Origin: Eubacterium sp. CAG:180
GTDB taxonomy: Bacteria > Bacillota > Clostridia > Oscillospirales > Acutalibacteraceae
Length of the DNA: 46,269 bases
NCBI GenBank assembly: GCA_000432435.1
Contig: HF993130.1
Location: forward strand, 55,593-101,861
Direction of reading: 5' to 3'
The notes under the pieces were generated by a model. The model had not been told where the DNA came from. It ran no database searches and saw only the letters and a program-made list of their open reading frames with translations. The translations under genes were made by a program, and so were the position numbers. Every line of letters begins with the position of its first letter. Position 1 is the stretch's first letter. Shown here one piece after another: positions 15,585-23,930 of the stretch.

Positions 15585-17740
15585 TATGCCATCCTCCGGT
15601 ATGTCATTTTTCCGTTATGGGACAAGGTAAAAAGCACCGTCCCGTTTTGTGAAGTCAATATAACCTTTTGTGACGGTAAATCCCCTATATCGGTTTTATC
15701 GGTTGAAACAAGTATTATATCGGATTTTTCGTATCCTGTAATCCCGCGGCAAATTAAAAGCCCCGCATCCGAGCCGTCATTGACGTCGCCGAATGTTATT
15801 TCCGATAAAGAGTCACCAAAGAAAACATAAACTCGGCTGTCCTGTACGGTGATTTTAAGCTTACCGTCGGTAATTTCCACAGAATTTCCGTTCAAAGAAA
15901 CAACGGAATCAAAGGAAAAGCCGTCTTTTATGCGGTCGGTTGCCGTAACCGCCGACGATATCCGGTATGTCTCCTTTACGCGTCTCACACCGGAAAGGCT
16001 TTTCTCGCTGTCCTCAGGTAAAATGATATAATCTATATTCGAGCTTCCCAATGTATTTATTATATCACAAACCGCCGAGCCTGAAAAGTAGTTACCGCCG
16101 CAGCCTACGACATAAGTTTTATATTTGTACTTCATAACAACGGCAGATCCGTCGCCCACCGACACGGCAGCAATGCACAGTTTATTGTTTTGCACCGTTG
16201 AAACTACGGCTGCGGATAAAAATATCATACAGAAAAGTGTAATGGCAATTCGCTTTACAACCGTTTTGTTTTTGTATCCGAGCAGCAAAACGACTGCAAA
16301 AACAATAAGCGCTGCGGCGATACTGATTCTTGTGAAAATCGAGTCTATCGGTAGCAAAGCGTGGTGAAATTCCGATATTTTAACAGCTGTTTCCGTGAGA
16401 TATTTCGCCGTAATTCCCGATAGCAAAACAAGCGGTTTTCCTATAATATCAAGCTTTATGAGCATAAAAAGTGCCCCGAGTCCGCCGCTTGTCATACAAA
16501 CGGAGCCAACGGTAACCATAAGCAGATTTGAAAGCACGGATACTGTTGAGACGGTCGGCAGGCTGACGGCAAAGACAGGCAATGATGCTGCCGTTACCGC
16601 TAAGCTCACAGCTATGAGAGACGATACGGATTTATACGCCGTTGTAAAGATATTTTGCTTTACATTAGCTATCAGTCTGTCGAGTGCCCGTGACAGCGGC
16701 TTTAAGAAGTACATCATACCGAGCGTAGCGGCAAGCGACAGCCACAGGCTTAAAGAGGTACTCATATACGGATTAAATACGAGCAATAAAATAAGCGAAA
16801 GTCCTATTGAATTCAGAGAATCAGCCTCTCGCTTGAACAAATCGGCAGCAAATACAAGACCTATCATAGTGCCTGCTCTTACAACGGGAGGGTTCATTCC
16901 CGTGAGTATTGCGAAGAAAATAATGAACACGATTGACGACGCAGAAGAGATACGGCGCGACACACGCAGCTTTCGCATAATCATATACAAAAGCGAGGAC
17001 CACACACTTAGGTGAAGCCCCGAAACGGCAAGCAAATGCGAAACTCCGGCTGCCGAGAACGCCGTAGTAACATATCGGGGAATATTCGACTTGTCACCGT
17101 AGCAAAGCCCTGCCACAAGTCCGCCGTATGTGTTCGGCAAAAGGCACAGTGTCTCGCTTGTCAATTTTTGACGAAGCGCAAGCAACATAGTGCCGATGCT
17201 TTTCTTTTCTCCTCTTTTTATGCTTATATTTTCCGGTGAATGCGCGCCGAGAAACAAAGATTTTGACTTATAGTATTTGAGTATTTCATCGCTGTCGCCG
17301 CCTAAGAGGAATGCTTTTGCCGAAAGGCTGACCTCGTCCGTCACGTCTATACAGAGCGGAGTTTTTGATACCACGCGAAATGACAGAGAGCTTTTTTCGC
17401 CGTTCACCGTATCCGCTTTCAGCACATAATAAAAGCTTCCGTCCTTTTCGTACGGCAAATCCGAGAGGGTGCCGCTAATGATTACTTCTTTGCCGTTTAG
17501 CGGCTTTGCTTTGCCTAAATAGTATGCGTTATTTGACATCAGGAGCAAAACGGCAACCGCCGCGCTGAGAGCCGCAAAAGGCAAGGTTTTATCTCGCCTC
17601 ACCTTTTTAATACACATAAAAACAACAAAAGCGATAAGCGCAGCCAAAAGCACTGCGCTTATCGCTTTATCATTTGAACCGCTCAATACAAGAAGTGTAA
17701 AGAGCATTGTAAATCCCGTAACTGCAAGCGGCCGTTTCAT
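15584..17740 (-). CDS. comEC: ComEC/Rec2-family DNA-uptake channel with a degenerate C-terminal domain
   Basis: ComEC forms the inner-membrane channel that brings single-stranded DNA into naturally competent cells. From ATG 17740 the protein has 718 residues. N-terminal membrane helices are followed by an OB-fold-like region (80-175) and the Competence domain with AAGVSHLLAVSGLHLSV (about 230-246) and many membrane helices up to about 520. The last 190 residues align with the metallo-beta-lactamase-like domain, but the HxHxDH metal motif is missing: the place where LTHxHxDHxGG is expected reads YIILPEDSEKSLSG, and DVGQGDA is SVGDGSA. A TTG at 17746 is also in frame; the ATG is used because it follows the hinT stop directly. 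Confidence 0.85.
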   Translation of the reverse strand: MKRPLAVTGFTMLFTLLVLSGSNDKAISAVLLAALIAFVVFMCIKKVRRDKTLPFAALSAAVAVLLLMSNNAYYLGKAKPLNGKEVIISGTLSDLPYEKDGSFYYVLKADTVNGEKSSLSFRVVSKTPLCIDVTDEVSLSAKAFLLGGDSDEILKYYKSKSLFLGAHSPENISIKRGEKKSIGTMLLALRQKLTSETLCLLPNTYGGLVAGLCYGDKSNIPRYVTTAFSAAGVSHLLAVSGLHLSVWSSLLYMIMRKLRVSRRISSASSIVFIIFFAILTGMNPPVVRAGTMIGLVFAADLFKREADSLNSIGLSLILLLVFNPYMSTSLSLWLSLAATLGMMYFLKPLSRALDRLIANVKQNIFTTAYKSVSSLIAVSLAVTAASLPVFAVSLPTVSTVSVLSNLLMVTVGSVCMTSGGLGALFMLIKLDIIGKPLVLLSGITAKYLTETAVKISEFHHALLPIDSIFTRISIAAALIVFAVVLLLGYKNKTVVKRIAITLFCMIFLSAAVVSTVQNNKLCIAAVSVGDGSAVVMKYKYKTYVVGCGGNYFSGSAVCDIINTLGSSNIDYIILPEDSEKSLSGVRRVKETYRISSAVTATDRIKDGFSFDSVVSLNGNSVEITDGKLKITVQDSRVYVFFGDSLSEITFGDVNDGSDAGLLICRGITGYEKSDIILVSTDKTDIGDLPSQKVILTSQNGTVLFTLSHNGKMTYRRMA

Positions 17741-17742
17741 AA

Positions 17743-18081
17743 TCAAACGAGTCTTTCGCCGAGATTACCTCCGCTGAGAACGTGGAAATGAAGATGCATC
17801 ACCGTTTGACCGGCACCCTCGCCGCAGTTGTTTATAATGCGATATGATGAGAGGCCGAGTTGCTTTGTAAGAGAGGAAATCACCTCAAAAATGTGCGCAA
17901 CAACAGCGGAATTTTCGCCTGTTATCTTATCCGCTCCGCTGATATGCTGCTTCGGGACGACGAGAAAATGCGTATCCGACTGCGGATTTATATCATAAAA
18001 CGCATAGCACAAATCGTCTTCATATACTTTTTTTGACGGAATTTCTCCGGCTATTATTTTGCAGAAAAGGCAATCTTCCAT
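17743..18081 (-). CDS. hinT: HIT-family protein (HinT-like nucleoside phosphoramidase)
   Basis: HinT-type proteins hydrolyse AMP-linked phosphoramidates. The 112-residue protein has the N-terminal zinc-type CLFCKIIAGEIPSKKVYED start and the histidine triad HLHFHVL with GEGAGQTVMH before it. ATG 18081 has GGAGGGTT as ribosome binding site, and that site touches the left end of the 281-bp repeat element. comEC begins right after its stop codon. Confidence 0.93.
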   Translation of the reverse strand: MEDCLFCKIIAGEIPSKKVYEDDLCYAFYDINPQSDTHFLVVPKQHISGADKITGENSAVVAHIFEVISSLTKQLGLSSYRIINNCGEGAGQTVMHLHFHVLSGGNLGERLV

Positions 18082-18094
18082 TTTAAACCCTCCG

Positions 18095-18375
18095 TTTAGG
18101 CAAGCAATAATAAATCCGAACCCGTTTTTAGGCTGCAGATTTTTCGCATAGCCATGTTAAAATACTCGTTAATCCGACAGGATTAACTGCGTTTTTGCCT
18201 CGCTCTGCATAAAAATCTGCCAAGCATAAAAATCAGCGACCTAAAATGAGCTGATTTTCGAGTGGAGTTTCATGCGGAGGATGCAGTGAGGCTGACGCCT
18301 CACAAAGACGACAAGTTAAAATACGCCGAAAATACGCCATTTTAGGCGAGCTCGGATTATTATCGCTTGCCTAAA
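18095..18375. repeat. 281-bp MITE-like or structured intergenic element between alaS and hinT
   Basis: The ends are inverted repeats: the left end TTTAGGCAAGC-AATAATAAATCCGA matches the reverse complement of the right end, TTTAGGCAAGC-GATAATAATCCGA. No protein is encoded. Inside are several perfect stems: GCAGATTTTT (18134-18143) with AAAAATCTGC (18211-18220), enclosing GTTAATCC/GGATTAAC (18168-18187); AAAATCAGC (18229-18237) with GCTGATTTT (18250-18258); and GTGAGGC/GCCTCAC (18286-18303). GTTAAAATAC occurs twice (18155 and 18315). It fills the gap from the alaS stop to the hinT ribosome binding site. It could be a non-autonomous mobile element or a structured RNA in the alaS-hinT transcript. 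Confidence 0.6.
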
Positions 18376-18376
18376 A
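18340..18376. repeat. 12-bp stem-loop straddling the alaS stop codon (31-bp palindrome copy)
   Basis: TTTTAGGCGAGC (18340-18351) pairs with GCTTGCCTAAAA (18365-18376), with one G-U type pair, around a 13-base loop. The alaS TAA (18362-18360) lies in the loop. The inner 31 bases (18343-18373) are the same palindromic unit as at 11956-11986. No T-run follows in the alaS direction. Confidence 0.65.
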
Positions 18377-21008
18377 GCATAGCGCCGACTATTTCGGAAG
18401 CCTTTTTAAGAGCTTCCGGTATTTTTGAATCGTCTTTGGCACCTGCCATGGCACTGTCGGGTTTTCCGCCGCCTGCACCACCTGCAACGCGTGCTACCTC
18501 GCGAACTATATTACCTGCATGAGCTCCGCACTCTATGGCTTTTTTACCGACGCGGCAAGCGAACGACGCTGTGCCTTTTTCGGCATTTTTGCCTGCGAAC
18601 ACGGCGATAATATCATCTCCGCTTTCAAGTGCTTTGTCGCAAAGCGAGCGAAGAGCATCGGCTCCGGCTTCGCCTATATCGGCTGTGACAAGGCGTACAC
18701 CGCCTATCTGCTTTGCATCTTTCATAAGGTCGGCAGTTTTCGATGCTGCAATCTCTGCCTCCAAAGACGATATTTCGCGTTCCTTTTCTTTAAGCTCCGC
18801 AGAGAGAGCCGCGGCACGGGACGCCAATTCATGATAATTTGTAAGCTTAAGGTTTTTGGCGGTTTCGGCAATAAGCTCATTGTTCTTGTCAATGTATTTC
18901 ATAATATTATTGCCCGTAACAGCCTCTATTCTGCGGACGCCCGACGCTACCGATGACTCGGATACTATTTTGAAGAGCCCTATTGATCCGGTATTTTTAA
19001 CATGGGTTCCGCCGCAGAACTCGACAGAAAAATCATCTGCCTTTACAACTCTTACGATATCGCCGTATTTTTCGCCGAATAATGCCATTGCGCCGAGCTT
19101 TTTAGCCTCGTCAATCGGCATTTCGCTTGTAACAACCGGCACGGCCGACATTATTACTTCGTTTACGGTATTTTCAACCTTTCTGAGCTCCTCCGCCGAG
19201 AGAGCCGAGAAATGAGTAAAGTCAAATCTGACAGCCTCGCTGTTTACAAGCTGGCCTGCCTGCTCAACATGAGTGCCGAGTATTTTACGCAGAGCCGCCT
19301 GTAAAAGATGCGCCGCGGTATGGTTACGCATGGTGGCTTCACGTACAGAACGATTTACCTCAGCGTGAACCTTGTCGCCGCACGATACAGTCTCGCCGTC
19401 CGAGATGTAGCCGTGGTGAAGAACTACGCCCTCATGTGTTTTAGTGGTGTTTTCAACGGTAAATTCAAATCCGTTGCCCTTGATAACGCCGACGTCGCCG
19501 ACCTGACCGCCGCTTTCCGCATAGAACGGAGTTTCGGAAAGCACAAGTGTTATATTGTCATCTTCCGTTGCAGCCTGTTTCTTTTCGCCGTCAACTACAA
19601 CAGCGAGTATCTCGCTGTCGCCCGAAAGAGTTTCATAGCCGACGAACGGGGTTTTATCCATTCCCTTGGTGGCATTGCCCGAGCTCTTCCAAGCCTCTGC
19701 GCCTGCGTCCTTGTGAGCCTCGCGAGCTTTTTTGCGAGCCTCGGTCATAAGAGCCGTATACTCCTGCTCGTCAACGGTCATACCCTTTTCGTCAAGAATG
19801 TCCTTTGTAAGGTCAAGCGGGAAACCGTAAGTATCGGAGAGCTTAAACGCATCGGCACCGCTCATAACCTTACCGTCGGTGTTTTTAACCATTTCCTCGA
19901 GCATATTAAGGCCCGTATCAATGGTCTTTGCGAAGTTTTCCTCCTCCGCTTTAATAACATTTATGATAAAGTCGTGCTTTTCAAGAAGACTTGGGTAAGC
20001 TGTATCGTTCTCTTTAATAACCGTCTCGGCAACCTCGTAGAGGAAGGGTCTGTCAATACCGAGCAATCTGCCGTGGCGTGCTGCGCGGCGCAAAAGACGT
20101 CTTAAAACGTAGCCTCTGCCCTCGTTTGACGGCATAACACCGTCGGATATCATCATTGTGGTGCTTCTTACGTGATCTGTTATAACACGAAGAGATATAT
20201 CTTTTTTCTCATCATCGTGATATTTCACGCCGGCAATTTTCATAATGTGCTTCATTATATTCTGAACCGTATCAACCTCAAAGAGGTTGTCAACGTCCTG
20301 CGATATGCAAGCGAGTCTTTCAAGGCCCATACCGGTATCTATATTGGGATGCGCAAGACGCGAGTAATTGTTGTTACCGTCATTTTCGAACTGAGTGAAT
20401 ACGAGGTTCCAAAATTCGATATAACGGTCGCACTCGCAGCCCACCTTGCAGTCGGGCTTGCCGCAGCCGTATTTTTCGCCTCGGTCATAATATATTTCCG
20501 AGCACGGTCCGCACGGACCCGCTCCGTGCTCCCAGAAGTTATCCTCCTTGCCGAAACGAACCATGTGCGACGGGTCAACGCCTATATCCTTAGTCCATAT
20601 ATCGTAAGCCTCGTCATCTTCCTCATAAACGCTGATGTAGAGTTTTTCGGGATCCATCTCCAATACCTTGGTGCAAAATTCCCATGCCCACGGAATTACC
20701 TCGTGCTTAAAGTAATCGCCGAACGAGAAGTTGCCGAGCATCTCAAAATACGTTCCGTGACGCGCGGTTTTGCCGACATTTTCTATATCGGGCGTTCTTA
20801 TACACTTTTGGCAAGTTGTTACGCGCTTACGCGGAGGCGTTTCCTCGCCCGTAAACCACTTTTTCATGGGAGCCATACCGGAGTTTATAAGCAAAAGGCT
20901 CTTATCGTGCTGCGGTACGAGCGAAAAGCTCGGCAGTCTCAAATGGCCCTTGCTTTCGAAAAAGCTGAGGTATTTTTCTCTTAATTCGTTAAGACCTGTC
21001 CATTCCAT
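18360..21008 (-). CDS. alaS: Alanine-tRNA ligase
   Basis: AlaRS charges tRNA-Ala. The 882-residue protein has the class II catalytic domain (LNELREKYLSFFESKGHLRLPSFSLVP, RHGTYFEMLGNFSFGDYFK), a tRNA-recognition domain, the editing domain with NHTAAHLLQAAL and FSVEFCGGTHVKNTG carrying the zinc His and Cys ligands, and the C-terminal DHHA1-type domain with the glycine-rich GGAGGGKPDSAMAGAK. It is complete. The last seven codons lie inside a stem-loop repeat. It is the first gene of the run leading to ytqA, with a consensus promoter and a leader of about 85 bases, too short for a T-box. Confidence 0.97.
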   Translation of the reverse strand: MEWTGLNELREKYLSFFESKGHLRLPSFSLVPQHDKSLLLINSGMAPMKKWFTGEETPPRKRVTTCQKCIRTPDIENVGKTARHGTYFEMLGNFSFGDYFKHEVIPWAWEFCTKVLEMDPEKLYISVYEEDDEAYDIWTKDIGVDPSHMVRFGKEDNFWEHGAGPCGPCSEIYYDRGEKYGCGKPDCKVGCECDRYIEFWNLVFTQFENDGNNNYSRLAHPNIDTGMGLERLACISQDVDNLFEVDTVQNIMKHIMKIAGVKYHDDEKKDISLRVITDHVRSTTMMISDGVMPSNEGRGYVLRRLLRRAARHGRLLGIDRPFLYEVAETVIKENDTAYPSLLEKHDFIINVIKAEEENFAKTIDTGLNMLEEMVKNTDGKVMSGADAFKLSDTYGFPLDLTKDILDEKGMTVDEQEYTALMTEARKKAREAHKDAGAEAWKSSGNATKGMDKTPFVGYETLSGDSEILAVVVDGEKKQAATEDDNITLVLSETPFYAESGGQVGDVGVIKGNGFEFTVENTTKTHEGVVLHHGYISDGETVSCGDKVHAEVNRSVREATMRNHTAAHLLQAALRKILGTHVEQAGQLVNSEAVRFDFTHFSALSAEELRKVENTVNEVIMSAVPVVTSEMPIDEAKKLGAMALFGEKYGDIVRVVKADDFSVEFCGGTHVKNTGSIGLFKIVSESSVASGVRRIEAVTGNNIMKYIDKNNELIAETAKNLKLTNYHELASRAAALSAELKEKEREISSLEAEIAASKTADLMKDAKQIGGVRLVTADIGEAGADALRSLCDKALESGDDIIAVFAGKNAEKGTASFACRVGKKAIECGAHAGNIVREVARVAGGAGGGKPDSAMAGAKDDSKIPEALKKASEIVGAMLLGKR

Positions 21009-21098
21009 ACTGTAAAAATCTCCTTAACGTGTCGCGGGTCTTATCCGTTTAAGCGAAACGGCTTAAGCATTACGGCACACTTATCAACATAATAAAAA

Positions 21099-21127
21099 AT
21101 TATACATTCAATAGCCGTTCTTGTCAA
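21099..21127 (-). promoter_or_regulatory. Consensus sigma-A promoter of alaS
   Basis: On the minus strand TTGACA (21127-21122) and TATAAT (21104-21099) are both perfect and 17 bp apart. The leader to the ATG holds a small CCGTTT/AAACGG hairpin but nothing like a T-box. Confidence 0.9.
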
Positions 21128-21161
21128 CCTTGACGCGGCTGTGCCGGTTAAAAAATAAGGC

Positions 21162-21190
21162 TTGTTTTACTGTGTGTTTTCATTTATAAT
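21162..21190 (+). promoter_or_regulatory. Sigma-A promoter of fhs
   Basis: TTGTTT (21162-21167) and TATAAT (21185-21190) are 17 bp apart, 43 bases before the TTG start of fhs. Confidence 0.7.
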
Positions 21191-21233
21191 TTAATATATG
21201 TGCTATCGAATATTATCATTTGGAGGGTTTTAA

Positions 21234-22904
21234 TTGTTAACTGATATCGAAATAGCAAAACAGGCCGACATTAAGCCTATATCCGACATTGCCGAAAAGC
21301 TCGGCATCAGTGCCGACGAGCTTGAATTTTACGGCAAATACAAAGCGAAGCTTCCGCTGTCGCTGCTCAAAAAATATGAAAACAAAGAGGACGGCAAGCT
21401 CATACTTGTAACAGCCATAAATCCGACGCCTGCAGGCGAAGGAAAAACCACCGTCACGGTAGGTCTCGGCGAAGCGATGAACCGCATAGGCAAAAAAGCC
21501 GTAATAGCCTTGCGTGAGCCGTCTATGGGCCCTGTTTTCGGAATAAAGGGCGGTGCTGCCGGCGGCGGTTACGCTCAGGTAATACCGATGGAGGACATAA
21601 ATCTTCATTTCACGGGCGATATGCACGCCATAACGGCCGCAAACAATCTTTTGTGCGCGATAATCGACAATCATATTCAGCAGGGGAACGAGCTTCGCAT
21701 CGACCCGAGAAGGATTCTCTTCAAGCGCTGCCTTGATATGAATGACAGAGCGCTGAGAAACGTTGTGATAGGTCTCGGAGGCAAGGTAAACGGCGTACCG
21801 CGTGAGGACGGCTTTATGATAACGGTGGCAAGCGAGATTATGGCTATACTCTGCCTCTCATCCGGAATCAAAGATTTAAAAGATCGCCTCGGCTCAATAC
21901 TCACCGCATACACATACGACGGTACTCCCGTATACGCAAGGGATTTGAATGCAGTCGGTTCAATGGCGGCTCTCTTAAAAGACGCAATAAAGCCGAATCT
22001 TGTACAAACACTCGAAAACACTCCCGCTTTAATGCACGGCGGACCGTTTGCCAACATAGCGCACGGCTGTAACTCGGTAACCGCCACACGTCTCGCGCTG
22101 AAGCTCGGCGACTACTGCATAACCGAGGCCGGCTTCGGGGCAGACCTCGGTGCCGAAAAGTTTCTCGATATCAAGTGCCGCTGTGCAGGCCTCAAGCCCT
22201 CCTGCGTTGTAATAGTAGCCACAATCCGCGCGCTGAAATACAACGGCGGCGTGCCGAAGGCCGAGCTGTCAAAGGAAAATACCGTCGCTCTGAAAAATGG
22301 TATCGTAAACCTTGAAACTCATATTGAAAACATGAGAAAATACGGCTTACCCGTTGTGGTTGCGATAAACCGTTTTGCGACGGATACCGAAGCGGAAATC
22401 GAAACGATAGAAGCTTTTTGCAAGGAAAAAGACGTCCCGGTTTCGCTTACGGAGGTATTTGCCCGCGGCGGAGAAGGCGGAAAAGAGCTTGCCGAAAAGG
22501 TCGTTAAAACGATTGAGACAAAAGAAGCTCACTTTAAGCCCATATATGACGAAAAGCTTTCAATAAAGGAAAAGCTGAATGTTCTTGCAAAGGAGATTTA
22601 CCGCGCCGGAGATGTTGTATTCACCTCGAATGCGGAAAAAGCAATTTCCGAAATTGAAAAGCTCGGCAAAGACAAGCTCCCGATTTGTGTTGCGAAAACG
22701 CAGTATTCTCTGTCGGACGACCCGCAAAAGCTCGGCAGTCCGAAGGGCTTCACACTCACGGTACGCGATGTCCGCCTGTCGGCAGGCGCCGGATTTATAG
22801 TGGCTCTCACAGGAGACATAATGACAATGCCGGGACTCCCGAAGCAGCCTGCGGCGTATAAAATAGACGTTGACGATGACGGGAATGTGTCGGGGCTTTT
22901 CTGA
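21234..22904 (+). CDS. fhs: Formate-tetrahydrofolate ligase
   Basis: Fhs makes 10-formyl-THF from formate, THF and ATP, feeding one-carbon metabolism, purine synthesis and, in acetogens, the Wood-Ljungdahl methyl branch. The 556-residue protein shows the P-loop-like TPAGEGKTTVTVGL, LREPSMGPVFGIKGGAAGGGYAQVIPMEDINLHFTGD and the C-terminal GDIMTMPGLPK. The start is TTG 21234 with TGGAGGG 6 bases upstream. It is monocistronic with its own terminator. No other folate genes are beside it. Confidence 0.97.
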   Translation: MLTDIEIAKQADIKPISDIAEKLGISADELEFYGKYKAKLPLSLLKKYENKEDGKLILVTAINPTPAGEGKTTVTVGLGEAMNRIGKKAVIALREPSMGPVFGIKGGAAGGGYAQVIPMEDINLHFTGDMHAITAANNLLCAIIDNHIQQGNELRIDPRRILFKRCLDMNDRALRNVVIGLGGKVNGVPREDGFMITVASEIMAILCLSSGIKDLKDRLGSILTAYTYDGTPVYARDLNAVGSMAALLKDAIKPNLVQTLENTPALMHGGPFANIAHGCNSVTATRLALKLGDYCITEAGFGADLGAEKFLDIKCRCAGLKPSCVVIVATIRALKYNGGVPKAELSKENTVALKNGIVNLETHIENMRKYGLPVVVAINRFATDTEAEIETIEAFCKEKDVPVSLTEVFARGGEGGKELAEKVVKTIETKEAHFKPIYDEKLSIKEKLNVLAKEIYRAGDVVFTSNAEKAISEIEKLGKDKLPICVAKTQYSLSDDPQKLGSPKGFTLTVRDVRLSAGAGFIVALTGDIMTMPGLPKQPAAYKIDVDDDGNVSGLF

Positions 22905-22948
22905 TAACCCACCAAACCAATTGAAATTCGTATTTATAACAAAAAGAC

Positions 22949-22983
22949 GGCTGTAAGAGCTTCGGTTCTTACGGCCGCTTTTT
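22949..22983 (+). terminator. Terminator of fhs
   Basis: A 12-bp stem (22949-22960 with 22965-22976, one G-T pair) closed by a stable TTCG tetraloop is followed by GCTTTTT. Confidence 0.9.
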
Positions 22984-22997
22984 ATTTTATGTGCAAC

Positions 22998-23030
22998 AAA
23001 AAAAGGTCCGCTTACGCGAACCTTTTTTCA
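22998..23030 (-). terminator. Terminator of the GtrA-like gene
   Basis: Read on the minus strand, AAAGGTTCGC and GCGGACCTTT form a stem with one G-T pair and a 4-base loop, followed by a run of Ts. It lies 10 bases after the stop of the convergent minus-strand gene. Confidence 0.8.
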
Positions 23031-23039
23031 TCGGTTGAA

Positions 23040-23717
23040 TTATGCCTTAGCTTCCTCTTTTTTGTCAGCGTCTGCATCATCTTCGCCGTCTTTCTTCTTT
23101 TCTTTAAGAAGAACGAATTTCTCCATCGGGAAGAGAACTACCATCTGAACAAAGCCTGCCGCAAGACCTGCAATGGTTCTTGCGAGAGCCTGTAACCAGC
23201 CCCATGAGGATCTGCCGATAACGCCGACGAGCCAGCCCTGGAACCAGGTTGAGAAGAGTATAAGTGCAATCATAAGGAATATGTAAATTGCGAAGTTATA
23301 CCAGGGAGCGTCAGATTTAAATGTCGTCTTTTTATTCTGATAGAAGCCGTAGATATTGGCTACAAGGTTTGAAAGGAAGAACGGAAGAAGATATCCCCAA
23401 GTAACTACGCCGCCTATGACGGTTCCGTTTTCTATAACACCGCCGACAACATATTTACCTATCTGCTCAACGCCCTTTGCGGTAGCTGCGTCAAAAATTG
23501 TGTTCGGTGCGAAGATTCCCTGAAGGAAAGCGGGAAGAGTGGCGGTTACACTGTCGAAGATAAGCGGAAGAACGTTCGCAAGCACCAGCTGAATGATGGT
23601 GACAAGTCCGCTTACTACAAGGAACTTAATGAACTGCCAAAGAGCCTTCATAAATGAGCCCTTTTCCTCTGCGGCGTTGTCTATACCGCCGAGGCTTATT
23701 TTTTTCTTATCTGCCAT
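23040..23717 (-). CDS. GtrA-like four-helix membrane protein with charged tail
   Basis: The 225-residue protein has about four membrane helices, with the segment SNLVANIYGFYQNKKTTFKS that resembles the NFxLNRxWTF motif of GtrA/DPMS-type proteins linked to undecaprenyl-phosphate-sugar handling. A large insertion (about residues 40-95) separates helices 1 and 2, and the C-terminus ends with a charged tail rich in K, E and D. I chose ATG 23717 (MADKKK) because GAGGAG is 8 bases upstream; the open frame extends to 23765 without a ribosome binding site. No glycosyltransferase is adjacent. The function is uncertain. Confidence 0.7.
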   Translation of the reverse strand: MADKKKISLGGIDNAAEEKGSFMKALWQFIKFLVVSGLVTIIQLVLANVLPLIFDSVTATLPAFLQGIFAPNTIFDAATAKGVEQIGKYVVGGVIENGTVIGGVVTWGYLLPFFLSNLVANIYGFYQNKKTTFKSDAPWYNFAIYIFLMIALILFSTWFQGWLVGVIGRSSWGWLQALARTIAGLAAGFVQMVVLFPMEKFVLLKEKKKDGEDDADADKKEEAKA

Positions 23718-23785
23718 AGTTTTACTCCTCTTAATGAGATTTCGGAAGCGATAAAACACTCCCACGATTTTTAAATAGCCCTTTT

Positions 23786-23814
23786 AGTATAACAAACAAT
23801 GTATAAATATGCAA
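23786..23814 (-). promoter_or_regulatory. Sigma-A promoter of the GtrA-like gene
   Basis: On the minus strand TTGCAT (23814-23809) and TATACT (23791-23786) are 17 bp apart, about 70 bases before the ATG. Confidence 0.65.
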
Positions 23815-23845
23815 TACAAAACTTCACAATTTATTCATAATTACA

Positions 23846-23878
23846 ATTAAAAGGCTCCTGTGAACCACAAGAGCCTTT
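23846..23878 (-). terminator. Terminator of carAB
   Basis: Read on the minus strand, AAAGGCTC (23878-23871) pairs with GAGCCTTT (23857-23850), extended inward by TTGTG/CACAG, and is followed by TTAATTG. It lies 52 bases after the carB stop. Confidence 0.8.
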
Positions 23879-23930
23879 CAAAGAAAAGTCAAGTAAAGTC
23901 TCGGTGTCCTTTTAAGCGACAACCGAATTA

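Noticed and set aside
18155..18324. Repeated GTTAAAATAC as a CRISPR-like array
   Set aside because: Only two 10-base copies without regular spacing; they are part of the structured intergenic element.
21009..21098. T-box riboswitch before alaS
   Set aside because: The leader is only about 85 bases and has no specifier loop, T-box sequence or terminator/antiterminator pair.
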